From: Bacteroides sp. | GTDB taxonomy: Bacteria > Bacteroidota > Bacteroidia > Bacteroidales > Muribaculaceae | DNA length: 64,000 bases | Direction: 5' to 3' | NCBI GenBank assembly: GCA_014802445.1 | Contig: JAAVCF010000009.1 | Location: forward strand, 81,399 to 145,398 | The notes under the pieces: model-generated | Told to the model about the DNA's origin: nothing | Seen by the model: the letters and a program-made list of their open reading frames with translations, nothing else | Database searches by the model: none | Made by a program: the position numbers and the translations under genes | Shown: positions 8,965 through 19,742 of the stretch, in pieces | Layout of the letters: every line of letters begins with the position of its first letter | Numbering within the stretch: position 1 is the stretch's first letter

Positions 8965-11742
8965 ATGGAATATAATCACAAAGATATAGAGCAGCGCTGG
9001 CAGCAGCGCTGGCGTGACGACAAAACGTATAAAACCGAAAACGGAGGCTCCAAGCCCAAATTCTATGTGCTTGACATGTTTCCCTATCCCTCGGGAGCGG
9101 GACTCCACGTGGGCCATCCGTTAGGCTACATTGCCAGCGACATCTATTCGCGCTACAAGCGCCTGCGCGGCTTCAATGTGCTTCACCCCATGGGCTATGA
9201 CGCTTATGGCCTTCCTGCGGAGCAGTATGCCATCCAGACGGGTCAGCATCCCGAGAAGACCACGATGGAGAATGTGGCCCGTTACCGCAGCCAGCTCGAC
9301 AAGATTGGCTTCAGCTATGACTGGGACCGCGAAATCAAGACCTGCGATCCTGACTACTATAAATGGACACAGTGGGCATTTATCAAAATGTTCGGGTCAT
9401 ACTACGACACCGAGGCCGACAAGGCCATGCCCATTGAAAACCTTGTGAGCCACTTTGAGAACCACGGCACCGAGGGCATCCACGCCGCTCAGAGCGAGGA
9501 GCTGAGCTTCACCGCCGACGAATGGAAGGCCATGACCGAGAAGCAGAAGAGCGACACGCTGATGAACTATCGCCTGGCTTATCTGGGCAACACGATGGTC
9601 AACTGGTGTGCCGAGCTGGGCACGGTGCTGGCCAACGATGAAGTGTCAGAGGGACTGTCGGTGCGCGGCGGTTACCCCGTGGAGCAGAAGGTGATGTATC
9701 AGTGGTGTCTGCGAGTGTCGGCTTATGCCCAGCGCCTCCTTGACGGGCTCGACACCCTTGACTGGACAGAATCCCTCAAGGAAACCCAGCGCAACTGGAT
9801 TGGCCGCAGTGAAGGCGCCGAGATGCGCTTCAAAATCGACGGTCGCGATGACCTTGACCTCGAGATTTTCACCACCCGCGCCGACACCGTGTTTGGCGTC
9901 ACCTTCATGGTGCTCGCTCCGGAGAGCGACTATGTGGAGATGGTGACCACCCCTGAGCAGCGTCAGGCCGTGAAGGAATATCTTGACGCCGTTAAGCATA
10001 AAACCGAGCGCGAGCGCATGATTGACAAGAAGGTGACAGGTGTGTTCACCGGCTCCTATGCCGTCAATCCCCTGACCGGTAAGAAGATACCGGTGTGGGT
10101 GAGTGACTATGTGCTGGCCGGCTACGGCACCGGCGCCATTATGGCCGTTCCGGCCCACGATAGCCGCGACTATGCCTTTGCTCGCAAATTTGACCTCCCG
10201 GTGGTGCCCCTGATTGAAGGGTGCGACGTGAGTCAGGAGAGCTTCGACGCCAAGAGCGGCAAGATGATCAACAGCTCATCGGAGCTCCTTGATCTCAACG
10301 GCATGGAGGTTAAGGACGCCATTGCCGCCGCTAAGAAATTTATTGAAGAGAAAGGCCTGGGCAAGGTGAAGGTGAATTATCGCCTCCGCGACGCCATCTT
10401 CAGCCGCCAGCGCTACTGGGGCGAGCCATTCCCCGTGTACTATAAAGATGGAGTGCCCCACGTGATGGAGCTTGACCAGCTGCCCCTCCACCTTCCCGAA
10501 GTGGACAAGTATCTGCCTACAGAAACCGGCGAGCCCCCGCTGGGACGCGCCAAGAACTGGACCACCCCCGAGGGTTATCCCATTGAACTGTGCACCATGC
10601 CCGGTTTTGCCGGCTCATCGGCCTACTATCTCCGCTATATGGACCCCCACAACAGCGAAGCGCTCGTGGGCAAGGACGCTGATGAATACTGGCGCAATGT
10701 GGACCTTTACATCGGCGGCACCGAGCATGCCACCGGCCACCTTATCTACAGCCGCTTCTGGAACAAATTCCTCTATGACCTTGGCGAAGTGTGTGAGGCC
10801 GAGCCCTTCAAGAAGCTCATCAACCAGGGCATGATTCAGGGCAGAACGAGCTTTGTCTATCGCATCCAGGGCACCAACACCTTTGTGAGCCACGGGCTTA
10901 AGAAGGACTATGACGTGACCCCTATCCGAGTGGACATCAACCTGGTGAGCAACGACACCCTTGACATGGAAGGCTTCCGCCGCTGGCGTCCTGACTTTGC
11001 CACCGCCGAGTTTATCACCGAGGACGGCGTTTACCGCACCGGTTACGCTGTTGAGAAAATGTCCAAATCCATGTTTAATGTCGTCAATCCCGACGACATC
11101 GTTGACCGCTATGGCGCCGACACACTCCGCCTTTACGAGATGTTCCTGGGCCCGCTGGAGCAGAGCAAGCCGTGGGACACCAACGGCATTGACGGTGTGA
11201 ACCGCTTCATCAAGAAGCTCTGGAACCTCTATTATAAAGGTGACGAGTGTCTGGTGGATGACTCCAAGCCCTCAGCCGAAGCGCTCAAGGCACTCCACAC
11301 GCTCATCAAGAAAGTGACCGCTGACATCGAGGCCTTCAGCTACAACACCTCAGTGGCCGCCTTCATGATCTGTGTCAACGAGCTCACCTCGCTCAAATGC
11401 CACAGCCGCGAAGTGCTTGAGCAGCTCGTGGTGGTGCTGGCTCCCTTCGCTCCCCACGTGGCCGAAGAGCTCTGGCACTCCGCGCTGGGTCATGACACCA
11501 CCGTTTGCGACGCCACATGGCCCGAATGGAACGAAGAGTATCTGCGCGAGTCAAATGTGAACTATGCCGTGTCGTTCAACGGTAAAGTTCGCTTCACCAT
11601 CAATGTACCCGCTGAAACGGCCGCAGCCGATGTGGAGAAAATAGCGCTCTCCGATCCCGCAGCGGCAAAGTGGACCGAGGGCAAGACAATCCGCAAAGTG
11701 ATTGTGGTGCCCAAAAAGATTGTGAACGTGGTGGTGGGCTGA
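8965..11742 (+). CDS. leuS: Leucyl-tRNA synthetase
   Basis: [30 protein letters not shown] (HIGH-like) and [15 protein letters not shown] (KMSKS). Confidence 0.98.
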   Translation: MEYNHKDIEQRWQQRWRDDKTYKTENGGSKPKFYVLDMFPYPSGAGLHVGHPLGYIASDIYSRYKRLRGFNVLHPMGYDAYGLPAEQYAIQTGQHPEKTTMENVARYRSQLDKIGFSYDWDREIKTCDPDYYKWTQWAFIKMFGSYYDTEADKAMPIENLVSHFENHGTEGIHAAQSEELSFTADEWKAMTEKQKSDTLMNYRLAYLGNTMVNWCAELGTVLANDEVSEGLSVRGGYPVEQKVMYQWCLRVSAYAQRLLDGLDTLDWTESLKETQRNWIGRSEGAEMRFKIDGRDDLDLEIFTTRADTVFGVTFMVLAPESDYVEMVTTPEQRQAVKEYLDAVKHKTERERMIDKKVTGVFTGSYAVNPLTGKKIPVWVSDYVLAGYGTGAIMAVPAHDSRDYAFARKFDLPVVPLIEGCDVSQESFDAKSGKMINSSSELLDLNGMEVKDAIAAAKKFIEEKGLGKVKVNYRLRDAIFSRQRYWGEPFPVYYKDGVPHVMELDQLPLHLPEVDKYLPTETGEPPLGRAKNWTTPEGYPIELCTMPGFAGSSAYYLRYMDPHNSEALVGKDADEYWRNVDLYIGGTEHATGHLIYSRFWNKFLYDLGEVCEAEPFKKLINQGMIQGRTSFVYRIQGTNTFVSHGLKKDYDVTPIRVDINLVSNDTLDMEGFRRWRPDFATAEFITEDGVYRTGYAVEKMSKSMFNVVNPDDIVDRYGADTLRLYEMFLGPLEQSKPWDTNGIDGVNRFIKKLWNLYYKGDECLVDDSKPSAEALKALHTLIKKVTADIEAFSYNTSVAAFMICVNELTSLKCHSREVLEQLVVVLAPFAPHVAEELWHSALGHDTTVCDATWPEWNEEYLRESNVNYAVSFNGKVRFTINVPAETAAADVEKIALSDPAAAKWTEGKTIRKVIVVPKKIVNVVVG

Positions 11743-11783
11743 TAATAAAAGATGTCAATCCTCGTTAGTAAAATAGTTTAGCG

Positions 11784-12365
11784 ATGAAAAAGCAACTCGT
11801 ATTCGCCACCAATAACCGCCACAAACTCGAAGAGATAGCCGCCATTGCCGGCGATAGATTCGAGATTTTGTCGCTGGCCGACATTGGCTGCCATGACGAC
11901 ATCCCTGAAACCGCCGACACCCTGCGCGGCAATGCCCTGCAGAAAGCCCGGTGGGTGAAGGAGCGTTATGGCCACGACTGTTTTGCCGACGACACCGGCC
12001 TGATGGTGGATGCGCTTGACGGTGCCCCGGGAGTGTATTCAGCCCGTTATGCCGGCCCCGGCCACGACTCGGCGGCCAACATGGCCCTCCTGCTCAAAAA
12101 CATGGAAGGGAAAAGCTGTCGCACGGCCCGCTTCGTCACCGAGATTGCCCTTATAGAAGGTGATAGCGAGCGCTTTTTCACCGGCACGGTTGAGGGTTCA
12201 ATCCTCGCCGAGCCCCGCGGAGAGGCCGGATTCGGCTATGACCCGGTGTTTCTTCCCGAATGTTCGGAACTGAGCTTTGCCCAGATGGATGGTGACGCCA
12301 AGAACGCCATCAGCCATCGAGGCCGCGCCACCGCCGCACTCATGGACTATTTACTAAGACAATAA
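11784..12365 (+). CDS. rdgB: Non-canonical purine NTP pyrophosphatase (RdgB/HAM1)
   Basis: KQLVFATNNRHKLEEI, FADDTGLMVDALDGAPGVYSARYAG, GFGYDPVFLPE, ISHRGRA. Confidence 0.96.
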   Translation: MKKQLVFATNNRHKLEEIAAIAGDRFEILSLADIGCHDDIPETADTLRGNALQKARWVKERYGHDCFADDTGLMVDALDGAPGVYSARYAGPGHDSAANMALLLKNMEGKSCRTARFVTEIALIEGDSERFFTGTVEGSILAEPRGEAGFGYDPVFLPECSELSFAQMDGDAKNAISHRGRATAALMDYLLRQ

Positions 12366-12378
12366 GCAACTGAATATC

Positions 12379-14715
12379 ATGATAAAGAAAGCACTTTTTC
12401 TCCTCCTTGCCCTTCTGCCTCTGAGCGTCATGGCGCAGCAGGCTGTGGGCTCGTGGTACTTGTATCCGCTCTATAACGGCGTGCCCACAAGTGTTGTGAC
12501 CACACCTAAGCTCACCTATTATCTCTCGCTGGGCCGTCTTTACAGCTACGACAAGGCTAATGAAGAGTCAACGGAGTATTCCGAGCTGCTGAATGACACG
12601 GAAGTGACCGTCATTGACTATAACCCCTGGCGTAAGTTCCTCTTTGTGGGCTATGCGAGCGGCAATGTAGACCTCGTCTATGACAATGGCCGCATTGTTA
12701 ACCTCCCTGACATCAAGGAAGCGCAGATTGCCTATGAAAAGCGCATCAATCAGGTGGACTTCAAGGACGATTACATCTATGTGGCCACTGATTTCGGCCT
12801 GGTGGTGTTTGACTCAAACAAGGGAGTAGTGAGCCAGTCAGGCATCTACGGCAGCAAAGTCAACGCCGTGGGCGTGATGGGCAACTATCTCATTATCAAT
12901 ACTGACAATAAGAACTACGGCATTAAGCGCGATGCGCTCTTGAGTCGTTTCGAGAACTTCCAGTTTATTGACAACGCCTATAATGTTGCCGAACTCAAAG
13001 GTCTATCAGACTATGTGTTGATGCGCACCAACAATGTGGTTTGGGCCGTCAAGTACAAGATGAGCGGCTCCGATGTGGATTTCGTTGTGCCTGCCCTGTC
13101 AGGCGCGGCCACAGCGTTCATGCGCGGCGACAACGACAAAATCCGCACCATCTGTGCCAACAAGCTCTATGCCTATGATGCCGGCGGCCGCACAGAAGAG
13201 GCATCCGTGCCCACCACCCTCAGCAAGAATGCCTACGGCACCTGGAAAGGCGCCTCAGAGCTCTGGGCTGCCAATGCCGACGGCCTGGGCTGCTATGACA
13301 TTGCCGTCTCTCCGATGACCGTGAAGGTTGACCGTCTGCTCCCGGCCGATGCCATCTCGCTTACCAAAGTGGCCTTTATCAGAGGCTCGGCCGACGGTAA
13401 CTCCATCTATCTGACCACCTCGGGAACATCAAACCAGATGAACCCCGCCACGGAAACCAACAGCCGTTGCTACATGACCAAAATCACCGGCAACAAGGTG
13501 GTGGATGTGACCCCCACGGAAAATATCATCGGTGTGACCTCGCTGGCCGTTCATCCTTATGATGACGACATGGTGTTTATCTCCACCCGTACGGGCGGTG
13601 TGATTGCCCTCAAGGACAAGCAGACCGTAACCAAATTCAACACCACCAACAGCGGCCTGCCCAGCCTTGCCCAGCATGGTCTTTACACCGACCCCAGCGG
13701 CAACCTGTGGGTGATGTCGCTTGTCAAGAACTCACCTATCGCCATTCTTCCCGGCGACAAGCTCAAAGGAGATGTGACCAAGCTCACCAAGAGTGACTGG
13801 GTGACCACCATTGTAGGTGCGGCTGAGAACTTCACAGGCAACAGCTGCGGCGAGTTTGCCACCATTCCCGGGTCAAACATCACCTATTTCAAGTGTGCCT
13901 ACGTGGGCGCTCAGTTGGGTGTGTATGACCACAACGGAACCATCACCAACACTGCCGACGACAAGGTGAAAGTGCTCACCCCCACTGACTATATTGACCA
14001 GGATGGCAAGACCTTCACCTGCTCATATATCACCGGTCTTGCTTGCGACAAGAAAGGCAGCCTGTGGGTGACCACTGACAACAGCCTATTTGCCATTGAC
14101 AATGCCGCTCAGGGCATGAATCCCGGCATGCGCGTGACCCGTATGAAGGTGCCCCGCAACGATGGAACCAATTTTGCCGACTATCTCCTTGATGGTGAAT
14201 ACATCACCGCCATAGCCGTGGATGGCAGCAACAATAAGTGGATCGGCACCAAGAATTCGGGCCTCTACTATGTGAGCGCCGACGGCAGCGAGATTCTTGC
14301 CAACTTCAACATGGACAACTCTCCGCTGCCCGCCAACGCCATTGCGAGCCTCTACTGCGCTCCTAACAGCAATGAGGTGTATGTGGGCACGGCGCTCGGT
14401 TTGCTGCGCTACAGCGGCCTCCATGCGCCCGGACAGGAGAGCTATGACAATGTCTATGCCTATCCTAATCCCGTGAAGCCTGACTACACCGGCTGGATCA
14501 CCGTGACCGGCCTGATGAACAACTCACTGGTGAAGATTGCCGATGCCTCAGGCAGCGTGGTCTATCAGGGTCGCAGCGATGGCGGAATGTTCACCTGGGA
14601 CGGCTGTAACTCAGCCGGCGTGCGCGTGAAGTCAGGCGTTTACTATGTGTTTGCATCACAGAATGAGTCAGGCAGCTCATCGGCCGCCGTGACAAAAATC
14701 CTTATTATGAACTGA
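12379..14715 (+). CDS. PorZ-like beta-propeller protein (type IX secretion-associated family)
   Basis: Signal peptide; N-terminal two-component-regulator-type propeller repeats (LWVTTDNSLFAID, KWIGTKNSGLYYVS) and C-terminal YAYPNPVKPDYTGWITVTGLMNNSLVKIADASGSVVYQG. Confidence 0.75.
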   Translation: MIKKALFLLLALLPLSVMAQQAVGSWYLYPLYNGVPTSVVTTPKLTYYLSLGRLYSYDKANEESTEYSELLNDTEVTVIDYNPWRKFLFVGYASGNVDLVYDNGRIVNLPDIKEAQIAYEKRINQVDFKDDYIYVATDFGLVVFDSNKGVVSQSGIYGSKVNAVGVMGNYLIINTDNKNYGIKRDALLSRFENFQFIDNAYNVAELKGLSDYVLMRTNNVVWAVKYKMSGSDVDFVVPALSGAATAFMRGDNDKIRTICANKLYAYDAGGRTEEASVPTTLSKNAYGTWKGASELWAANADGLGCYDIAVSPMTVKVDRLLPADAISLTKVAFIRGSADGNSIYLTTSGTSNQMNPATETNSRCYMTKITGNKVVDVTPTENIIGVTSLAVHPYDDDMVFISTRTGGVIALKDKQTVTKFNTTNSGLPSLAQHGLYTDPSGNLWVMSLVKNSPIAILPGDKLKGDVTKLTKSDWVTTIVGAAENFTGNSCGEFATIPGSNITYFKCAYVGAQLGVYDHNGTITNTADDKVKVLTPTDYIDQDGKTFTCSYITGLACDKKGSLWVTTDNSLFAIDNAAQGMNPGMRVTRMKVPRNDGTNFADYLLDGEYITAIAVDGSNNKWIGTKNSGLYYVSADGSEILANFNMDNSPLPANAIASLYCAPNSNEVYVGTALGLLRYSGLHAPGQESYDNVYAYPNPVKPDYTGWITVTGLMNNSLVKIADASGSVVYQGRSDGGMFTWDGCNSAGVRVKSGVYYVFASQNESGSSSAAVTKILIMN

Positions 14716-15263
14716 TGGCCTGCCCGTCGGGTTATAATGACACTATGTTAAGTTACAAGAATGAAAACGACCGCTGTTATGGCGCCACGGGCATGGCAAT
14801 AGGCCTGGTGGTGTTTGACGGCGAGGATATGCTGGCCGGAGTATCACTCGATGCTCCGGCTCATGCCATGATGGACATGGCTCAGGATTTTTTCTTTGCG
14901 GGTAACCCCTCGCTCTCGGCCAAGGCTGCGTGGACCCGAATGGTGCGCAACTTCAATCTCATGGCTGCCATGATGATTTCAAACGTCATGTGTAGGCGCA
15001 TAGTCCTTGAAGAGTCAATGATTGACAGCGAGATGCGTGAATTTCTGCGCTCCACTATCCTCCGCGAAGCTGCCGACAACTGCTCACTGGAGGATGACGA
15101 GGCCAACCGCCTTTTTGAGAAGGATTATAACTTCCTTCACAAAGTGTTCAATCATCGCGGCGTTCAGGATGTGGCTCACGATTTTGCGCGCAAGCTTTCG
15201 CAGGCCCGTACCTTCACCCGCGCCGAGATGCTTGAGGAACTCCGCGGCCTGTCATCGCTTTAA
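14715..15263 (+). CDS. Conserved hypothetical protein
   Basis: 182-aa ORF in operon-like spacing after the PorZ-like gene; overlaps its stop codon region; true start may be the internal MLSYKNEND. Confidence 0.6.
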   Translation: MACPSGYNDTMLSYKNENDRCYGATGMAIGLVVFDGEDMLAGVSLDAPAHAMMDMAQDFFFAGNPSLSAKAAWTRMVRNFNLMAAMMISNVMCRRIVLEESMIDSEMREFLRSTILREAADNCSLEDDEANRLFEKDYNFLHKVFNHRGVQDVAHDFARKLSQARTFTRAEMLEELRGLSSL

Positions 15264-15317
15264 CACGTAAGAAAAGAAATAGTACTTAATCACTCCAATC
15301 CCCTCACAATCACCACT

Positions 15318-15962
15318 ATGGCTGAAGAACCTATTGTAGTAACGCGCATCCGCGAGCTCATCAAGATGAATGACCTGACGCAGGCTGAATTTGCCCGCCG
15401 CATAGGTTTTGATGCGTCGAATCTTTCCAAGACCCTCAACGGACGTATGGCCGTCAGCGAGGCCCTGATTAACCGTATGGTAGTGGAAATGAATGTGTCA
15501 AAGGACTGGCTCAAGGGTCTCTCTGACAATCCCGAGCCCCCTCTGCCCCCTGAGATTCAGGCAGCCACTCCGGTGTATGACATCGACGTCACAGCAGGCT
15601 TCACCGAGCTTTCACGCGTGTTTGCCAATGACCGTATGGTGGGCTATCTCAATCTCCCGCAGGTGTCGACGGAATGCGCCGTGGTGCGTGTGAGCGGTGA
15701 CTCGATGGAGCCCGTCGTTGGCCGCGATTCGCTCGTTGCCATCCGCCGTAACGACACCCGCAACAATATTTTCTGGGGCCAGATTTATGTGGTGGTGATG
15801 GATGATTACCGCATGGTCAAGTTTGTGCGCCGTCATCAGGACGATGACAAGGTGATTCTCCACAGCCAGAACCCCAACTATGACGATATGGTGGTGAATC
15901 GCGCCGACATCCGCGCTATGTTCCTGGTGGAAACCGTCATCAACATTTCGCGCCGTTACTGA
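15318..15962 (+). CDS. HTH (XRE) + S24/LexA-like transcriptional repressor
   Basis: RIRELIKMNDLTQAEFARRIGFDASNLSKTLNGRMAVS helix-turn-helix; C-terminal VRVSGDSMEPVVGRDSLVAIRR S24 peptidase region. Confidence 0.88.
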   Translation: MAEEPIVVTRIRELIKMNDLTQAEFARRIGFDASNLSKTLNGRMAVSEALINRMVVEMNVSKDWLKGLSDNPEPPLPPEIQAATPVYDIDVTAGFTELSRVFANDRMVGYLNLPQVSTECAVVRVSGDSMEPVVGRDSLVAIRRNDTRNNIFWGQIYVVVMDDYRMVKFVRRHQDDDKVILHSQNPNYDDMVVNRADIRAMFLVETVINISRRY

Positions 15963-15994
15963 TTGATAAATAGCGCATTACCCCAATCCAATAT

Positions 15995-16053
15995 ACATGT
16001 CCTGCCTATCGGAAGGCCTTCAGCTGGCCGCCGGCGGCAGGACATGTTTTTTT
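15995..16053 (+). terminator. Rho-independent terminator
   Basis: acatgtcctgcc...ggcaggacatgt (12 bp arms) followed by ttttttt. Confidence 0.85.
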
Positions 16054-16159
16054 CAGGCGAAGGTGGATTATCTTGGTGATAATGCTGATAAATTTGTCAG
16101 ACTCAAAAAATGCTGTTATCTTTGATAAGTGAGTGTGATAAATTAGCAGTCAAGATTTT

Positions 16160-16915
16160 ATGCAATCCAAATTTGTTAAGCGGGTATTAGGATTAATCAT
16201 CGTCGCTGTCATTGTGCTGTGGGTGGCATGGTTCCTTTCCGGAGCTATGGTTTCCGCCGGGCCTCAGCATTACATTGCCCACGGAGGGGGTGCCATTGAC
16301 GGTCAGCCTATCACCAACTCCCTGGAAGCAGTGGAGCACAGCATCGCCAATGGCATAAAATTTATTGAGCTGGATCTTCAAATGACCTCTGATAATAAGC
16401 TCGTTGCTGCGCATGACTGGGGCACTTTCCGGGAGCTCACCGGGGGAGGCGCAGATGACACTCAGGTTCCCTCCCTGGCAGAGTTCTGCAATAAGCGCAT
16501 AATGGGAAAATATCGCCCTCTGACCTACCTACTAATCGATTCCCTGTTCAAAGCCAATCCGGATTTATGGCTTGTAACTGACAAGATAACAGACGTTAAT
16601 GCCATTGAAGCGTTTCTGCCTGACATTAAGGAGAGGATAATTGTGGAATGTTTCACGCCGGAGCAGTATGACGAATGCCTGAGCAGGGGATTAAGAGGCT
16701 TCAGATCCTATCATAATCTCACTCCCGGAGGCATTAATGCAGTGGAACGCCACAGTCGCAGAATGGTTTATCAGCATTTTATCCCGACGGAGTTTGCCGT
16801 TTATTCCAGCAGCCGGATTTCAACAGCGGAAGCTGACTCGCTTTTTAAGTCTGACAAACGTATACGATTCATATATGTCGATTATATCCAAGATAATCAC
16901 GACATTAAAAAATAG
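16160..16915 (+). CDS. Glycerophosphodiester phosphodiesterase-like (GDPD/PI-PLC superfamily) protein
   Basis: N-terminal TM; AHGGGAIDGQPITNSLEAVEHSIANGIKFIELDLQMTSDNKLVAAHDWG (GDPD-like E-D...HD). Confidence 0.75.
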   Translation: MQSKFVKRVLGLIIVAVIVLWVAWFLSGAMVSAGPQHYIAHGGGAIDGQPITNSLEAVEHSIANGIKFIELDLQMTSDNKLVAAHDWGTFRELTGGGADDTQVPSLAEFCNKRIMGKYRPLTYLLIDSLFKANPDLWLVTDKITDVNAIEAFLPDIKERIIVECFTPEQYDECLSRGLRGFRSYHNLTPGGINAVERHSRRMVYQHFIPTEFAVYSSSRISTAEADSLFKSDKRIRFIYVDYIQDNHDIKK

Positions 16916-18584
16916 GCTTCAAGGCATTGCCGCTTTCCGGCGGAGAATTGAATGGTTGCTTCTCACCATCTTTTCACTGTGCGGAATGATTGATATACCG
17001 GGGTCAGCGCTCATTCCGATGCCGGCCACGGCGGCTTTTGTAATAATCCTCTTCACAGCCATGTTCAAAGGAGGACTCCTCACTGCGACTCTTGAGCTTG
17101 CGCGCCCCGTGAGGTGGCTTTCCCTGACGGTGAGGGCTCTGGTGGCGGTCTACTGCATCCTGTGTGCTATCAATGCTTTGGGCTACACCCTTTTCGACAC
17201 CGGGATAACCATAAAAATGATAACCGTGCTGGGTCAGACCAATCCCGCCGAGATAAAAGAGTTTCTCCCGACGTTAATGACCGGGATAGGAGGGCTGATA
17301 GGCAATCCCTTAACCTACGTGTGGATTTTTGCGGCAGCGGGATGTGCAGGCGTTCTTAAGCTTGCATCAAAGCGTGTTTATCTTTTTATTCTTGAGGCTG
17401 CGTCAGCAGTAGGGCTGGTGAGTTTCATCTCATTGTTCTTCTTACTGTCTATTGGCCGGTCAAACTCCTTGATGACGTTCAGAATCATCAACACAGTGGT
17501 TTATGCCCACAAAGAGATGCGACTTATTCAGGAAGAGATGTCAAAACTCACGCCGCTGCCCAATCCTGACACTGTCAGCAGCAGTTGCCTAACGGATATA
17601 ATAATGGTGGTGGGCGAATCCGCCAATAGAAGCAACCTGTCGTTATACGGCTACGAACTGCCAACCACTCCGGAGCTTGACAAACTCAAAAGTCAACTGA
17701 TAATATTCACGGATGTGATAGGCTCCTCAGTGATAACCTATTCCAACATGAACCGCATTCTGACCTTTCTTCCCGAAGATGAGCCGTCACGCAACTGGTG
17801 GAAACACCCCAGGCTATTCTCGCTGATGAAGCAGGCCGGTTATCACACGGCATGGCTCTCCAATCAGGAAAAAAGCGGGATATGGGGCAGCAACATCGCA
17901 GCCTTGGTGGCTGATGCGGACGATGTGAGGTTTATTGGCGCCACAAGCTCGCATGATGTCACGTTTCAGAGATACGACGAGCTGCTTCTCCCTGAACTTG
18001 ACCAGGCGGTTCAAAATGGCGGCGATGCAAAATTCATAGGGGTGCATCTGATGGGTTCTCATCTGGAATATCGCCGGCGCTACCCCAAAAAGTTCGGACA
18101 TTTCACGGCAGCCGACATCCTGAGCACGCAGTCAGGGAAGCAGCTCACAGCTCCTCACGCAGCAGTGTTGGCGGAATATGACAACTCTCTGCTCTACACT
18201 GATTCACTCCTTGCCTCAATGATTAACAGAATCTCAGATGCCTCGCGCCCCACTCTCCTGATTTATTTCTCTGACCATGGGGAGAATGTGTATGACGACG
18301 GGGGAGATTACCGCGGACGCGATGATAAGCACGTAGAGGTGCCGTTTATCATCTATCCCAATCATGCTTTCGCGGAGGCTTATCCAGGCACGGTGGAAAG
18401 GCTTAAAGCAGTGCGCCATAACCCGATGAACACGGCCAATCTGTGTCATCTGCTCTGCACACTGACCGGCACATCTTATTATTCCTACGACCCCTCGTGT
18501 GACATTTCCTCTCCTCACTATTCGGTCCGCGGGCGATATGTGGATTTCAAACCGTGGAAATATGAGCACCTCGGCGGCCGTTAG
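16875..18584 (+). CDS. Phosphoethanolamine transferase / sulfatase-family membrane protein (EptA-like)
   Basis: N-terminal TM helices, VVGESANRSNLSLYGYELPTTPELDKL, LIYFSDHGENVYDD; start placed at MSIISKIITTLKNRL, overlapping the upstream gene. Confidence 0.85.
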   Translation: MSIISKIITTLKNRLQGIAAFRRRIEWLLLTIFSLCGMIDIPGSALIPMPATAAFVIILFTAMFKGGLLTATLELARPVRWLSLTVRALVAVYCILCAINALGYTLFDTGITIKMITVLGQTNPAEIKEFLPTLMTGIGGLIGNPLTYVWIFAAAGCAGVLKLASKRVYLFILEAASAVGLVSFISLFFLLSIGRSNSLMTFRIINTVVYAHKEMRLIQEEMSKLTPLPNPDTVSSSCLTDIIMVVGESANRSNLSLYGYELPTTPELDKLKSQLIIFTDVIGSSVITYSNMNRILTFLPEDEPSRNWWKHPRLFSLMKQAGYHTAWLSNQEKSGIWGSNIAALVADADDVRFIGATSSHDVTFQRYDELLLPELDQAVQNGGDAKFIGVHLMGSHLEYRRRYPKKFGHFTAADILSTQSGKQLTAPHAAVLAEYDNSLLYTDSLLASMINRISDASRPTLLIYFSDHGENVYDDGGDYRGRDDKHVEVPFIIYPNHAFAEAYPGTVERLKAVRHNPMNTANLCHLLCTLTGTSYYSYDPSCDISSPHYSVRGRYVDFKPWKYEHLGGR

Positions 18585-18587
18585 AGG

Positions 18588-19697
18588 CTAAACTTCCGGT
18601 TTTGTCACTGCCACAGGCTCGTCAGACATGGCTATGCGCTTGGCGCTGCGGTGGGCGCGACGTATGGGGGCGGAGAAGTATTTGGCTGCGACGTAGGCCA
18701 AAGCGGCCGTGAGGCAGAATATGAGGCAGAATGTGAGCCCTTTGCCGAGAGTGTCGGGGAGTCCCAGATGCACGGCCACGTGAATCATCGGGAAGTGAAA
18801 CAGATAAATCTCGTAGCTGCAATTCTCAAACATCTCGGCCCATTTGCCCCATTGGCCAATGAAGGCGAGCGACACCACCAGTCCGGCAAGCGATGTGGGG
18901 AAGAAAAGCAGGCGGAAAAGCATGTGGCCGCCGAACCATGTGACCCCCACAAAAAGAACGGCAAACGACACTATGGCGAGCGCATATTTCACCTTTTTCA
19001 CCTTTTCGAGATACACATAGAGGAACACTCCGGAATAGAAAAATCCCAACTGACCCCAAATCTGCTTGTCGAGCGTGCGGAATGATTCGCGTCCTGAAGT
19101 TTCGGCCATGTGAAGCAGAAACCAGCGGTAAACCACTGAAAATCCCAGGATAACCAGGAAAACCTTCCAGAACGGCCATTTTGATTTGTGGGAGAACCAG
19201 ATGACGGGGATAATAAACAGATAGAGCATCCACTCCACTTTCATGGTCCACAGTGAGGCATTGACGGCCGGCTCCACATGGTCGGGGAACACTCCCGGAA
19301 GCTGGGGCTCGATGAAGTTAAGCGAGAGTGCGTTGGCTATCAGGTATTTAATCCACTGGAGTGACAGGAAATAATCGGCAGGAGGAAGTTCGCTTACAAA
19401 CACGAGCAGAAATGCGCAAGCCACCACCGTCAGCAGATAAGAGGGGAGGATTCGCCATGCACGGTTCTTCAGATAGTCCTTCCAGTCATTGGAGCGCTGA
19501 AAGCTGCCGTAGATCAGGAAGCCGCTCATGACAAAGAAGCTGCACACACGATAATAGCCCGTGATTGGAAACCAAAAATTGCTTTGGGTCAGAATGTTAT
19601 AGTGCGACAGGAAAATGGCGAAAGCAAGAATATAGCGGATAGCTCCGAAATTATTCCTGAACCTCATTGGGGGTGTTATTGCTTTCACTGTGTTCAT
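18588..19697 (-). CDS. Acyltransferase family 3 (OafA/YrhL-like) membrane protein
   Basis: RFRNNFGAIRYILAFAIFLSHYNIL...VCSFFVMSGFLIYGSF. Confidence 0.85.
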   Translation of the reverse strand: MNTVKAITPPMRFRNNFGAIRYILAFAIFLSHYNILTQSNFWFPITGYYRVCSFFVMSGFLIYGSFQRSNDWKDYLKNRAWRILPSYLLTVVACAFLLVFVSELPPADYFLSLQWIKYLIANALSLNFIEPQLPGVFPDHVEPAVNASLWTMKVEWMLYLFIIPVIWFSHKSKWPFWKVFLVILGFSVVYRWFLLHMAETSGRESFRTLDKQIWGQLGFFYSGVFLYVYLEKVKKVKYALAIVSFAVLFVGVTWFGGHMLFRLLFFPTSLAGLVVSLAFIGQWGKWAEMFENCSYEIYLFHFPMIHVAVHLGLPDTLGKGLTFCLIFCLTAALAYVAAKYFSAPIRRAHRSAKRIAMSDEPVAVTKPEV

Positions 19698-19742
19698 ATT
19701 AACTGATAACGCTGATTGCCGCGCATTATTGCGCCGCGGCGG

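Noticed and set aside
15318-15962. Prophage repressor marking a prophage
   Set aside because: HTH-S24 gene is surrounded by chromosomal housekeeping genes with no phage structural or integrase genes.
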